64,000 nucleotides of DNA from Paraplanobispora takensis (GTDB lineage: Bacteria; Actinomycetota; Actinomycetes; Streptosporangiales; Streptosporangiaceae). Shown here in pieces: positions 8,078 to 16,507 of the stretch. The translations under genes were made by a program, and so were the position numbers. The stretch spans positions 62,001 to 126,000 of the forward strand of contig NZ_BOOK01000038.1 in assembly GCF_016863195.1 (NCBI RefSeq). Direction: 5' to 3'. Every line of letters begins with the position of its first letter. The first letter of the stretch is position 1. Below the pieces are notes generated by a model. The model saw nothing but the letters and a program-made list of their open reading frames with translations. It ran no database searches and was not told the DNA's origin.

Positions 8078-9455
8078 GGAAAATATCTGGGCCGCCGCCC
8101 CCCGCCTCCGTCCCCCGCTCGACGGTCCCGCCGAGGCCGACGTCGCCGTCGTCGGCGCCGGATACACCGGCCTGTGGGCCGCCTACCACCTCAAGCGGCT
8201 CGCCCCCTCACTGGAGGTCGTCGTCCTGGAGGCCGAGCACGCCGGGTACGGCGCCTCCGGCCGCAACGGCGGCTGGTGCTCGGCCGAACTGCCGGTCGAG
8301 GCCGCCGTCCTGGCCCGCAGGCACGGCCGGGCCGCCGCCGAGGAGATGCGCCGGGCCGCGGGCGCCGCCCTCGACGGGATCGAGGCCGTGCTCCGGGCCG
8401 AGGGGATCGACTGCGACTGGCACCGGGGCGGCACCCTCTATCTGGCCCGCAACCGCCCCCAGTTGCGCCGCCTGCTGGCGGCGGCGCGCTCGCGCCCCGA
8501 CGGCTGGAGCCTGCTCACCGCCGGACAGGCCCGTGCCCGGCTGCGCGCCGAGGGGGTGCTGGGCGCCGCCCACACCCCGCACTGCGCCCGTCTCCACCCC
8601 GGCAAGCTGGTACGCGGCCTGGCGGAGGCCGTCGAGCGCCTCGGGGTGACCGTTCACGAGGGCACCCGCGTCGTGGAGGCCCGGCCGGGCCTGGTCCGCA
8701 CGGTGAGCCGGGGCGGCGCCCGGACCGGACAGACCCCCGCCGCGTTCCGGCGAGCGGGCGGACCGGCCGGGGGGACGGACCCGCGGATCGCGGATGCGCG
8801 GACCGGGAGCGTGCGCGCCCGGTACGTGCTCGTGTGCACCGAGGGTTACACCCCCGGGAGCCGGGTGCTCACCCTGACCTCGTGCGTCGCGGCCACCGAG
8901 CCGCTGCCCGCGCCGGTCTGGGCCGAGCTGGGGTGGCGGGGCCGCGAGACCGTGGCGGACCTGAGCCGCCTGTTCCCCTACATGCAGCGCACCGCCGACG
9001 ACCGGATCGTGATCGGCGGCTGCGGGGCGGGGTACGGCGAGGCCCCCTACGACCACGCCGCGCTCCGCGACCGACTGGTCGGCATGTTCCCCGTCCTGCG
9101 AGAGGCCGCGATCACCCACCGCTGGTCGGGCGTGCTCGGGCTGCACCGCCGGGGCGAGCCGTCGGTGCACCTCGATCCGGCGACCGGGCTGGGCTACGCC
9201 GGAGGGTACGGCGGCGACGGGGTCACCCTGGCCTATCTGGCCGGCGGCTCGCTGGCCGCGCTGGTCACCGGCGCCGACGTCCCCGAGGCCCGGCTCGCCT
9301 GGACCCGCGCCCGGGCGGGGCGCTGGGAGCCCGAACCCCTGCGCGCGCTCGGCGTGCGCGCCGTACTGGCCTGCGCGGCGGGGGCCGACCGCCACGAGGA
9401 GCGCACCGGGCGGCCGGCCCCGCTGCGGGGGGCCATCTGCTCCCTCTTCCTCTGA
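8064..9455 (+). CDS. FAD-dependent oxidoreductase, DadA/glycine-oxidase type
   Basis: A 463-residue flavoprotein of the D-amino-acid dehydrogenase/glycine oxidase superfamily. It has the FAD-binding GAGYTG at about 32-37, and GASGRNGGWCS at about 69-79 matches the puuB/ordL-like branch that oxidises amines such as gamma-glutamyl-putrescine. The C-terminal FAD segment GYAGGYGGDGVT is present. A Gly/Thr/Arg-rich insert lies at about 220-250. Three in-frame ATGs (8064, 8073, 8076) lie within 15 nt and none has a ribosome site, so a short-leader or leaderless mRNA is plausible. The substrate is not determined. Confidence 0.8.
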   Translation: MKIMMENIWAAAPRLRPPLDGPAEADVAVVGAGYTGLWAAYHLKRLAPSLEVVVLEAEHAGYGASGRNGGWCSAELPVEAAVLARRHGRAAAEEMRRAAGAALDGIEAVLRAEGIDCDWHRGGTLYLARNRPQLRRLLAAARSRPDGWSLLTAGQARARLRAEGVLGAAHTPHCARLHPGKLVRGLAEAVERLGVTVHEGTRVVEARPGLVRTVSRGGARTGQTPAAFRRAGGPAGGTDPRIADARTGSVRARYVLVCTEGYTPGSRVLTLTSCVAATEPLPAPVWAELGWRGRETVADLSRLFPYMQRTADDRIVIGGCGAGYGEAPYDHAALRDRLVGMFPVLREAAITHRWSGVLGLHRRGEPSVHLDPATGLGYAGGYGGDGVTLAYLAGGSLAALVTGADVPEARLAWTRARAGRWEPEPLRALGVRAVLACAAGADRHEERTGRPAPLRGAICSLFL

Positions 9456-9478
9456 CGGGACTCAGGCTCTGGCGGGAC

Positions 9479-10342
9479 TCAGGGCGCGGGTTCCCGGGCG
9501 GGGCCGGGGATCCAGTCGTCGATCGCGGCGGAGGTCCGTGCCGCGATCAACCTCTGACCGGCGGCGTTGGGGTGGAAGTAGTCCCACCGGCTGAGGTGGT
9601 CCAGCGTGAACGGATAGTCGAACAGGGCGTTGCCGTCGAACCGGCACGCCGGGCCGTAGGCGGCGCACACCCGGGCCAGGACGGCGTTGTAGGCGGCGAC
9701 CCGGGCGCGCACGCGGTCTCTGCGCTCCCGGTCGGCCGCGGCGCTGGAGACCGGCCTGGCCAGCATGGTCGGGCAGATCCTGGCGACCGCCCAGAACCCG
9801 CGCGCCACGGGGCTGTCCTTGCCCACCTGCCACAGCCGCCTGAGGTCGGGGATGCTCGCCAGGAACACCCGCCCGTCCGGCCTGGCCCGCCGGAACGCCT
9901 GCAACGCCTCGGCCAGCCGCCGCCGGTAGACCTCGACCGGCGTCATCGCCCGCTCCTGGGACACGCAGGCGTCCTGGGCGCCGATCAGGATCGTCACGTA
10001 GTCGGCCCGGCGCGTCACCGCCCGCGCCATCTGCCCGGCGAGGTCGGCGCTGGTCGCCCCGGGGGCGGCGAGGTTGAGGTTGTGGCCGCTCAGCGCCTGG
10101 ATCCCTGAGCTCAGGCGCAGGTAGTGGCTCATCACGCCCGCGTGGTCCCCGCTCGCCCAGGAGCGCGAGGTGCACGAGACGTACCAGCCGCAGGAGTTGA
10201 ACCCCGAGGTGATCGAGTCTCCCAGCGCGGCCATGACCACGGGGCGCCACGGGGCGGCGGCCGTCGCCGGGGGAGCCGGGGCCACCAGGGTGACCGTGAG
10301 GGCCACCGCCCCTGTGAATGTGGTCACAGTCCTGCGGATCAT
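9479..10342 (-). CDS. Secreted SGNH/GDSL-type esterase
   Basis: A 287-residue exported hydrolase. The N terminus is a Sec signal peptide (MIRRTVTT, hydrophobic core, cleavage near ATAAA at about 28-30). Block I is GDSITSG with nucleophile Ser43, block II is the Gly in NLAAPGATSADL, and block V is WDYFHPNAAG with the Asp-His pair. Block III reads GAQDAC, so the oxyanion-hole Asn of the GxND motif is Gln123. Cys pairs suggest disulfides outside the cell. GGAGG precedes the ATG. Lipase or acylesterase activity is the family expectation. Confidence 0.85.
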   Translation of the reverse strand: MIRRTVTTFTGAVALTVTLVAPAPPATAAAPWRPVVMAALGDSITSGFNSCGWYVSCTSRSWASGDHAGVMSHYLRLSSGIQALSGHNLNLAAPGATSADLAGQMARAVTRRADYVTILIGAQDACVSQERAMTPVEVYRRRLAEALQAFRRARPDGRVFLASIPDLRRLWQVGKDSPVARGFWAVARICPTMLARPVSSAAADRERRDRVRARVAAYNAVLARVCAAYGPACRFDGNALFDYPFTLDHLSRWDYFHPNAAGQRLIAARTSAAIDDWIPGPAREPAP

Positions 10343-10505
10343 GGCGCCTCCGGTTCGTGATCAGTTGTGATTCGGATGTATCACCGCAGTACAGGGACAC
10401 GCCGGGGGTTGACCGACTCCCTTGGTTTTCTTGACAGCCTCCTGCGGACATGCTTACCGGGGGCCCCTCGTCGAACACGTTCAGTTTCCGCATAAAGTGG
10501 GACGG

Positions 10506-11735
10506 GTGAGAGCCACTCTCGGATTGACCCGTCCTCTCGTCGTGAGAACCACGGCCGTCGGCGACCCCGGTGACCTGATCTCACGACTGCCCGGTGTCGC
10601 TCCCTATGCCTGGATAAGGCACGGCGAGGGATTGGTGGCCTGGGGCGAGGCCGCGCGGGTGAGGGTCCCGCCCGGCCCCGGCCGCTTCGCCTGGGCCCGC
10701 GACTGGCTGGCGGCCACGCTCGGTGAGGCCCACGTCGACGACGAGGTCCGGGCCCCCGGCTCCGGCCCGGTCGCCTTCGGCTCGTTCACCTTCGACCCCC
10801 GCTCCGCCGGCTCCGTGCTGGTCGTACCCCGGGCGATCCTCGCCCGCCGCGACGGCCGGGCCTGGTTCACCACCATCGGCGAGGAGCGCCTCGACACGGT
10901 CAGCCCGCTGGGCGACCCCGGCAGGATCCGGTACGGCGACGGCAGCCTGACCGCGCCGGAGTGGCAGCACGCCGTGGCGCGGGCCGTACGGCAGATCCAG
11001 TCCGGACGCCTGGAGAAGGTCGTCCTGGCCCGCGACCTGACCGCCGTCTCCGAGAACCCGATCGACGTCCGGGTGCTGCTGTCCCGCCTGGCCCGGCGCT
11101 TTCCCGAGTGCTACACCTTCTCCTGCGCCGGCCTGGTCGGCGCCACCCCCGAGCTGCTGGTCCGCCGTACGGGCGAGACCATCGAGTCCCTGGTCCTGGC
11201 CGGCACGACCGCCCGCGGCACCGGCCCGGCCGACGACGTGGCCCGCGGCGCGGCCCTGTTCGCCTCGGAGAAGGACCGCCAGGAGCACGCCTGCGCGGTG
11301 GAGTCGGTCCGCGAGGCGCTCGACCCGCTCTGCTCGGAGCTGAAGGTGCCCGAGGAGCCGGAGCTGCTGGTGCTGTCCAACGTCCAGCACCTGGCCAGCC
11401 CGGTGACCGGCCGCCTGGCGGCGGGGGCCTCGGTGCTGGACGTGGTGGAGGCCATGCACCCCACGGCCGCCGTGGGCGGCACGCCCACCCGGACCGCGCT
11501 GGAGGTCATCCGCGAGCTGGAGGGCATGAACAGGGCAGGCTACTCCGGGCCGGTCGGCTGGATCGACGCCCGGGGCGACGGCGAGTGGGGCATCGCCCTG
11601 CGCTGCGCGCAGATCACCGGCTCCAGGGCCCGGCTGTTCGCCGGCTGCGGCATCATGGGCGGCTCCGACCCGGCCGCGGAGCTGGCCGAGGCCCAGGCCA
11701 AGCTCCGCGTCATGCAGTACGCCCTGGAGGGCTGA
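10506..11735 (+). CDS. menF: Isochorismate synthase
   Basis: A 409-residue chorismate-binding enzyme converting chorismate to isochorismate. Family segments are present: LEKVVLARD, a core ending PELLVRRTGETIESLVLAGTTARG in parts, EKDRQEHACAVESV, HPTAAVGGTPT, and a C-terminal GCGIMGGSDP. I use GTG 10506 because GGGACGG precedes it, whereas the upstream ATG at 10422 has no site and adds unrelated residues. menD, menC and menE lie about 33-36 kb away, which favours a menaquinone role, but siderophore synthesis cannot be excluded from sequence alone. The gene appears to be transcribed alone. Confidence 0.87.
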   Translation: MRATLGLTRPLVVRTTAVGDPGDLISRLPGVAPYAWIRHGEGLVAWGEAARVRVPPGPGRFAWARDWLAATLGEAHVDDEVRAPGSGPVAFGSFTFDPRSAGSVLVVPRAILARRDGRAWFTTIGEERLDTVSPLGDPGRIRYGDGSLTAPEWQHAVARAVRQIQSGRLEKVVLARDLTAVSENPIDVRVLLSRLARRFPECYTFSCAGLVGATPELLVRRTGETIESLVLAGTTARGTGPADDVARGAALFASEKDRQEHACAVESVREALDPLCSELKVPEEPELLVLSNVQHLASPVTGRLAAGASVLDVVEAMHPTAAVGGTPTRTALEVIRELEGMNRAGYSGPVGWIDARGDGEWGIALRCAQITGSRARLFAGCGIMGGSDPAAELAEAQAKLRVMQYALEG

Positions 11736-11781
11736 GACCCCGTCCGGGCCGGCGCGCGGGCGCCGGTGCGGACGGCCCGGG

Positions 11782-12936
11782 TCACAATGCCGCGTAGACG
11801 GCCTCGATGAGCGCCATCTTCCGCGGGTCGTCGGCGATCAGCGGCCCCATGCGGTTCATGACGTAGCCGATGCTCACCTGCGCCTCGGGATCGGCCAGAC
11901 CGCAGGAGCCCCCGTAGCCGTCGTGGCCGAAGGCGCGGGGGTTGGGGCCGTACGATCCGCGCGGACCGCTCAGCCAGTAGCCCAGCGCGATCTCCGTCTC
12001 GCCGCCGAACCCGGCGCCGAGCACCAGGTCGACGCACGGTCCCTGCCCCTGTCTGGCGCGCTCGACGGCCTCCGGCGACAGCAGCCGGCGCCCGTCCCAC
12101 GACCCGCCGCACGCCATGACGCCGTACAGCGCGGCCACCGCCCGCGCCGTGCCGTGCCCGTTGGCGGCCGGCACCTCGGCACGGCGCCAGGCCGGCTCGT
12201 TGGCCTCCTCCGCGCCGAAGACGGGATTGGCCAGGGCCGCGATCGCGGCCGGGTGCATCTGGGCGAAGATCTCCGCCTGCTCACTGCCCGGAGGCGGGGC
12301 GGCGTGGGCAAGCTGGGCGACGCGCCCGTCCTCCGACTCCGGCAGCCCCACGGCGAAGTCGAGCCCGAGCGGCCCGGTGACCTCCTCGCGCAGGAAGCGC
12401 CCGACCGTGCGCCCGCTCACCCGCCGGATGACCTCGCCGACCAGGTACCCGTAGGTCAGCGCGTGGTATCCCGAGCGGGTGCCGGGCTCCCACAGCGGCT
12501 CGGCGGCCGCCAGCCGCGAGGTCATCAGCTCCCAGTCGAGCAGGTCGGCCGGGGAGGTCGGCTCGCGCAGCCCGGACAGCCCGGCCCGGTGCGAGAGCAG
12601 GTCGCGCACCGGCACGTCCTGCTTGCCCCCGGCGGCGAACTCGGGCCAGTAGGAGGCGACGGGGGCGTCCGGGTCCAGCTCTCCCCGGTCGGCCAGCATG
12701 TGGGCGCACAGGGCGACGACGCCCTTGGTGGTGGACCAGACGTTGACCAGCGTGTCGCGTTCCCACGGGCGGGTGAGCCCCGGGTCCGCGTGACCGCCCC
12801 ACAGGTCGGCGACGGTCCTGCCGCCGGCCGTCACCGTGACCGCGGCGCCGAGCTCGCCGCGGGCGGAGAAGTTCTCCTCGAACGCCTTGCGCACGCCGTC
12901 GAAGCGGTCGTCGCAGCTGCCGTGGATCGTCGTCAT
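11782..12936 (-). CDS. Serine hydrolase, class C beta-lactamase/EstB type
   Basis: A 384-residue cytosolic protein of the beta-lactamase/transpeptidase-like superfamily. The SxxK motif is STTK (Ser68, Lys71), and the tyrosine motif is in RSGYHALTYGYL (Tyr157). There is no signal peptide, which favours an EstB-like carboxylesterase over a true beta-lactamase. Conserved late segments GHDGYGGS and IGYVMNRMG match the EstB group. GGAGGG precedes the ATG. An isolated 14-bp palindrome lies just upstream and may be its operator. Confidence 0.85.
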   Translation of the reverse strand: MTTIHGSCDDRFDGVRKAFEENFSARGELGAAVTVTAGGRTVADLWGGHADPGLTRPWERDTLVNVWSTTKGVVALCAHMLADRGELDPDAPVASYWPEFAAGGKQDVPVRDLLSHRAGLSGLREPTSPADLLDWELMTSRLAAAEPLWEPGTRSGYHALTYGYLVGEVIRRVSGRTVGRFLREEVTGPLGLDFAVGLPESEDGRVAQLAHAAPPPGSEQAEIFAQMHPAAIAALANPVFGAEEANEPAWRRAEVPAANGHGTARAVAALYGVMACGGSWDGRRLLSPEAVERARQGQGPCVDLVLGAGFGGETEIALGYWLSGPRGSYGPNPRAFGHDGYGGSCGLADPEAQVSIGYVMNRMGPLIADDPRKMALIEAVYAAL

Positions 12937-12968
12937 CGAGCTGCCCTCCTTGCCGTCCGCCTCAACGT

Positions 12969-12982
12969 ACCGACTAGTCGGT
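12969..12982. promoter_or_regulatory. Palindromic operator ACCGACTAGTCGGT
   Basis: A perfect 14-bp palindrome 33 bp upstream of the EstB-like gene start. Sequences of this type (CGACNAGTCG core) are typical of TetR-family operators. No tetR gene is adjacent, so the binding protein would be encoded elsewhere. Confidence 0.55.
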
Positions 12983-13134
12983 TTGCGGAGAAGAGGGTAA
13001 CGCCGGAAACAGGACGACGGGACGGCCGGGAACCCGGGCTCATGGCGGCCGGCAGCCCGGCCAGGCGCTCAAGTGACCTGGTCAGGCGCTCGGGCGGTCC
13101 GCTCAGCCGCCCGGATGACGTGGTGCGGCCGGGA

Positions 13135-14355
13135 TCACCCGCACGGGAGCTCCGCGGTGATCACGGTGGGCCCGCCCGGCGGGCTGTCCACCCGCAGGCC
13201 GCCGTCCAGCGCGGCGACCCGGCGGGCCAGGCCGGACAGGCCGCCGCCCGCGGGGTCGGCGCCGCCCTCGCCGTCGTCCTCCACCCGCACCACCACGCTC
13301 CGCCGCCCGGCGGTTCCGGGAGGCCCCCCTGCGGTCCCGGCCGTTCCGCCGCCCGGCACGCCGTCTCCCGCGCGCTTCCCTGTGACCTTCTCTGTGACCT
13401 TCCCCGTGACCTCGACGGTGACCGCGCGGGCGCCCGCGTGCTTGGCCGCGTTGGTGACGGCCTCGCTGACCACGAAGTACACGGCCGCCTCCACCGGCCC
13501 CGGCGGGCGCTCGCGCAGGCCGTATCTGATCGTCACCGGCATCCCCGCGCGTTCGGCGACGCCGGCCAGCGCGTCGTGCAGGCCGAGGGTGTCCAGGCCG
13601 CTGGGGTAGACCCGCCAGGCGACCTCCCGCAGCTCGCCCAGCGCCTCCTGCGCCGCGGTGTGGGCCTGGCCGAGCAGCTCGTCGAGCAGTTCGGGTGAAC
13701 GGCCCCGGCGGGCGCGGCCGATCAGCATCGCCAGCGCGACCAGGCGCTGCTGCACCCCGTCGTGCAGGTCGCGCTCGATGCGCCTGCGCTCCTGGTCGAC
13801 GGCGGCCACGACGCCCGCGCGGGTCTCGGCCAGCTCGGCGATGCGGCGGTGCAGCTGCTCGGTGCGGCTCGGGCCCAGCGTCGCCACGGCGATCCTGCGT
13901 TCGAGTACGGCCAGGCCGACGATGCCCATGATCTCCAGGAAGAGCAGGACCAGACCGGCGACCGCGATGTAGACCACGATCAGCGGCTCCGGCTCCATGC
14001 CGTCGAAGGCCTCCCCCCGGCCCCACGTCCACGCGATCGTCGTCCCCGTGCCGATCCCGGTGACCAGCAGCAGCAGGACCCCCGCCGCCAGCAGAGCGGC
14101 GGGCAGCCGCGCGGCGAGGTAACGCAGCGCCCGGCGGCCGTCGTAGCCGGAGATCCCGGTCCCGCCCAGCAGTTCCAGCCGCGCGACCTCCAGGGCCGCC
14201 AGCCGTACGGCTCCCGCCAGCACGGGCGGCCGGGCGGCGGGCAGGAGCAGCGACGGGCCCGCCACGAGGAGGAAGACCAGCTCGGCCAGGGCCGAGGGCA
14301 CTCCGAGCGCGAGCCCGGCCAGCGTCCTGGCCGCCGTCGCCGCCCACGCCGTCAT
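13135..14355 (-). CDS. Orphan sensor histidine kinase (NarL-partner type)
   Basis: A 406-residue membrane kinase. Several hydrophobic segments occupy about residues 10-160. A HisKA_3 dimerisation region follows with the phospho-acceptor in RIERDLHDG, then an HATPase domain (N box VVSEAVTNAAKH, G box DDGEGG and GLSGLARRV). A 35-residue Gly/Pro/Thr insert separates the N box from the G1 box. Kinases of this type usually sit beside a NarL-type response regulator, but none adjoins. Instead the gene overlaps the upstream dedA by 4 nt (ATGA), implying translational coupling. Confidence 0.87.
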   Translation of the reverse strand: MTAWAATAARTLAGLALGVPSALAELVFLLVAGPSLLLPAARPPVLAGAVRLAALEVARLELLGGTGISGYDGRRALRYLAARLPAALLAAGVLLLLVTGIGTGTTIAWTWGRGEAFDGMEPEPLIVVYIAVAGLVLLFLEIMGIVGLAVLERRIAVATLGPSRTEQLHRRIAELAETRAGVVAAVDQERRRIERDLHDGVQQRLVALAMLIGRARRGRSPELLDELLGQAHTAAQEALGELREVAWRVYPSGLDTLGLHDALAGVAERAGMPVTIRYGLRERPPGPVEAAVYFVVSEAVTNAAKHAGARAVTVEVTGKVTEKVTGKRAGDGVPGGGTAGTAGGPPGTAGRRSVVVRVEDDGEGGADPAGGGLSGLARRVAALDGGLRVDSPPGGPTVITAELPCG

Positions 14356-14990
14356 CGGGCGTGGTGCCTGCCCTTGCGCCGGTCCACCAGCCGGACCCAG
14401 ATGAAGATCACGACGGCGAGCAGGACGATGCCCAGCACGGCCTTGGAGACGATCCCCATGTACTGCTCGATCAGGTGGTATTTCTCGCCGAGGGCGTACC
14501 CGGCCATGATGAAGGCCGTGTTCCAGATGAGGCTGCCCATCAGGGTGAGGAGGGTGAAGATCGACAGCGGCATGCGCTCGACCCCGGCGGGGATCGAGAT
14601 CAGGCTGCGGAAGATGGGGATCATCCGCCCGAAGAAGACCGTCTTCTTACCGTGCCTGGCGAACCACGCCTCGGTCTTCTCGATGTCGGCGACGTTGATC
14701 AACGGCAGCTTGGAGGCGATGAGGATCACCCGCTCCCGGCCGAGCAGCGCGCCGACCCCGTAGAGCACCAGCGCGCCGATCACCGAGCCGAGCGTGGTCC
14801 AGAGCACCGCGTCGAACAGGCCCATGTTCCCCTTGCTGGCGGTGAACCCGGCCAGCGGCAGGATCACCTCACTGGGCAGCGGAGGGAACAGGTTCTCCAA
14901 GGCGATCGCGATCCCGGCCCCGGGCGCTCCCAGGGTCTCCATAATGCTGATCGCCCACCCGGCGACCCCGTCGACAGTCGATGAACTCAT
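14352..14990 (-). CDS. DedA family membrane protein
   Basis: A 212-residue integral membrane protein of the DedA/SNARE-associated superfamily (lipid scramblase or transporter fold). Family signatures are visible: the re-entrant segment ENLFPPLPSEVILPLAGF at about 32-49, and FFGRMIPIFRSLISIPAG at about 120-138 with the conserved Arg. There are about four hydrophobic helices and a basic C terminus. DedA proteins are linked to undecaprenyl-phosphate or phospholipid recycling and membrane homeostasis. It is first in a two-gene unit with the coupled kinase, so the kinase may report on the same membrane state. Confidence 0.9.
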   Translation of the reverse strand: MSSSTVDGVAGWAISIMETLGAPGAGIAIALENLFPPLPSEVILPLAGFTASKGNMGLFDAVLWTTLGSVIGALVLYGVGALLGRERVILIASKLPLINVADIEKTEAWFARHGKKTVFFGRMIPIFRSLISIPAGVERMPLSIFTLLTLMGSLIWNTAFIMAGYALGEKYHLIEQYMGIVSKAVLGIVLLAVVIFIWVRLVDRRKGRHHAR

Positions 14991-15447
14991 GAGACAAGGC
15001 TAGAGACCCGGGGGTATGCCGTGCATGAGGCGTACCGCCGGACCTTCCTGGCGATCACCCCAGCGTGGGGATGCGGAAAACCCCAGGAGCCCGGTACGGG
15101 AGCGTGACGGCCGGGCGGCCCACCGGGGAGGCCTGCGGTTTTCCGGTGTTTCCGCACGTCAGAGCGGAAAATCGACGCTCCGGCGACAGGTCGCGGAACC
15201 TCCCGGCGGGCAGGTGGGAGCCATCGCCGCAGGGCCCCCGCACCCATCGCCTCCGGCGGCGGGTGTGATGTATCTCATAGTTTCGCGATGCGCCTGTTTG
15301 ATCGCGCACTGTCGAAGAAATCGCCGCGGGCCCCTCCCGTTAGCGTTCTTGAAGAGGTCCGCCGGCGCTCCCCGAGAGGGAGGGGACCGAAACGGACCGG
15401 CGACCGGCCACCCGACGGGACGGCTCGACGACGCAGGGGAATGACAT
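14991..15447. other. Long divergent intergenic region with GCGGAAAA boxes
   Basis: 457 bp between dedA (minus) and the luciferase-like gene (plus) with no gene I can support. It holds four related AT-rich boxes within 100 bp: GCGGAAAA at 15073-15080 and 15164-15171, and inverted copies GGTTTTCC at 15138-15145 and GTTTCCGCA at 15148-15156. Short reading frames here look like background. It must contain promoters for both flanking genes. Confidence 0.5.
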
Positions 15448-16362
15448 ATGACCGACTACGGGCATGAGCTCCGGTTCGGTGCCTTCATCACGCCCATCAC
15501 CGCCCGGGCCGCAGAGGTGCTCTCGCTGGCCTCGCTCGCCGAGCGCGAAGGGCTCGACCTGGTGAGCTTCCAGGACCATCCGTACCAGGCGAACTTCCTC
15601 GACACCTGGACGCTGCTGTCGGTGGTGGCGGCCAGGACCTCCAGGATCCGCGTGGCGCCGAACGTGGCGAACCTGCCCCTGCGGCCCCCCGTCGTGCTGG
15701 CCCGCAGCGTCGCCACCCTCGACGTCCTCACCGGCGGCCGGGTCGAGCTCGGCCTCGGCCCGGGCGGGTTCCTCGAAGCGATCGCCTCGATCGGCGGGCC
15801 GTCCCTGACGCCGGGCGAGGGCGTCGACGCGCTGTCGGAGGCGATCGACATCATCCGCGCGATCTGGAACACCGAGGGCGGCCCGCTGCGCCCGCTGGAC
15901 GGGCACTATCGGATCAAGGCCGCCCGGCCGGGTCCCGCGCCGGCGCACCCGGTGGAGATCTGGCTCGGCGCCTACAAGCGGCGCATGCTGACGCTGACCG
16001 GCGCCAAGGCCGACGGCTGGCTGCCCAGCTCGGGTTACGCACCCCCCGGCGAGCTGGGCGGCATGAACGCCGTGATCGACCGGGCGGCCGAGGACGCCGG
16101 GCGCGATCCGGCGCAGATCCGGCGGCTCTACAACGTCGAGGGCCGCTTCGGCCCCGGCGGAGGCTTCCTCGGCGGCTCGCCGCGCGACTGGGCCGAGCAG
16201 CTCGCCGGGCTCACCCTGGAGCACGGGATGAGCACCTACACCCTGATGAGCGACTCCGCGGCCGACCTGCAGCGCTTCGCGGCGGAGGTCGCGCCCGCCG
16301 TACGGGAACTCGTCGGCGCCGCACGCGCCCGTTCCGCCGGCGCGACGGCGAGGGCTTCCTGA
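15448..16362 (+). CDS. LLM-class flavin-dependent oxidoreductase
   Basis: A 304-residue luciferase-like monooxygenase (TIM barrel, reduced FMN or F420). Family features include FGAFITP near the N terminus, SFQDHPYQ at about 44-51 and RIRVAPNVANLPLRPP at about 70-85, then LTGGRVELGLGPGG and VEIWLGAYKRRMLTLTG. FMN and F420 users cannot be told apart with certainty. GGGGAATGA precedes the ATG. It is the only gene between the box-rich region and the kinase. Confidence 0.87.
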   Translation: MTDYGHELRFGAFITPITARAAEVLSLASLAEREGLDLVSFQDHPYQANFLDTWTLLSVVAARTSRIRVAPNVANLPLRPPVVLARSVATLDVLTGGRVELGLGPGGFLEAIASIGGPSLTPGEGVDALSEAIDIIRAIWNTEGGPLRPLDGHYRIKAARPGPAPAHPVEIWLGAYKRRMLTLTGAKADGWLPSSGYAPPGELGGMNAVIDRAAEDAGRDPAQIRRLYNVEGRFGPGGGFLGGSPRDWAEQLAGLTLEHGMSTYTLMSDSAADLQRFAAEVAPAVRELVGAARARSAGATARAS

Positions 16363-16507
16363 GCGGGGAGCGCCCGCAGAACCCGAGCGCCCGCCCCGCC
16401 GGGGCGGCCCCCGCGATCCCGGCCGCCGCTGATTCCCCTCTCCGGGGGACGGCGTCTATCGTCGTCTCCCGGATCGAGGACGGCCGGACGGCGAGAGGAA
16501 GTGCGCG

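Noticed and set aside
11782..12936. Antibiotic-resistance beta-lactamase
   Set aside because: The SxxK fold is right, but there is no signal peptide and the late motifs match EstB-like esterases, so a resistance call is not justified.
15055..15309. 84-codon minus-strand frame in the divergent spacer
   Set aside because: No ribosome site, no recognisable similarity, and it covers the repeated AT-rich boxes, which look regulatory.
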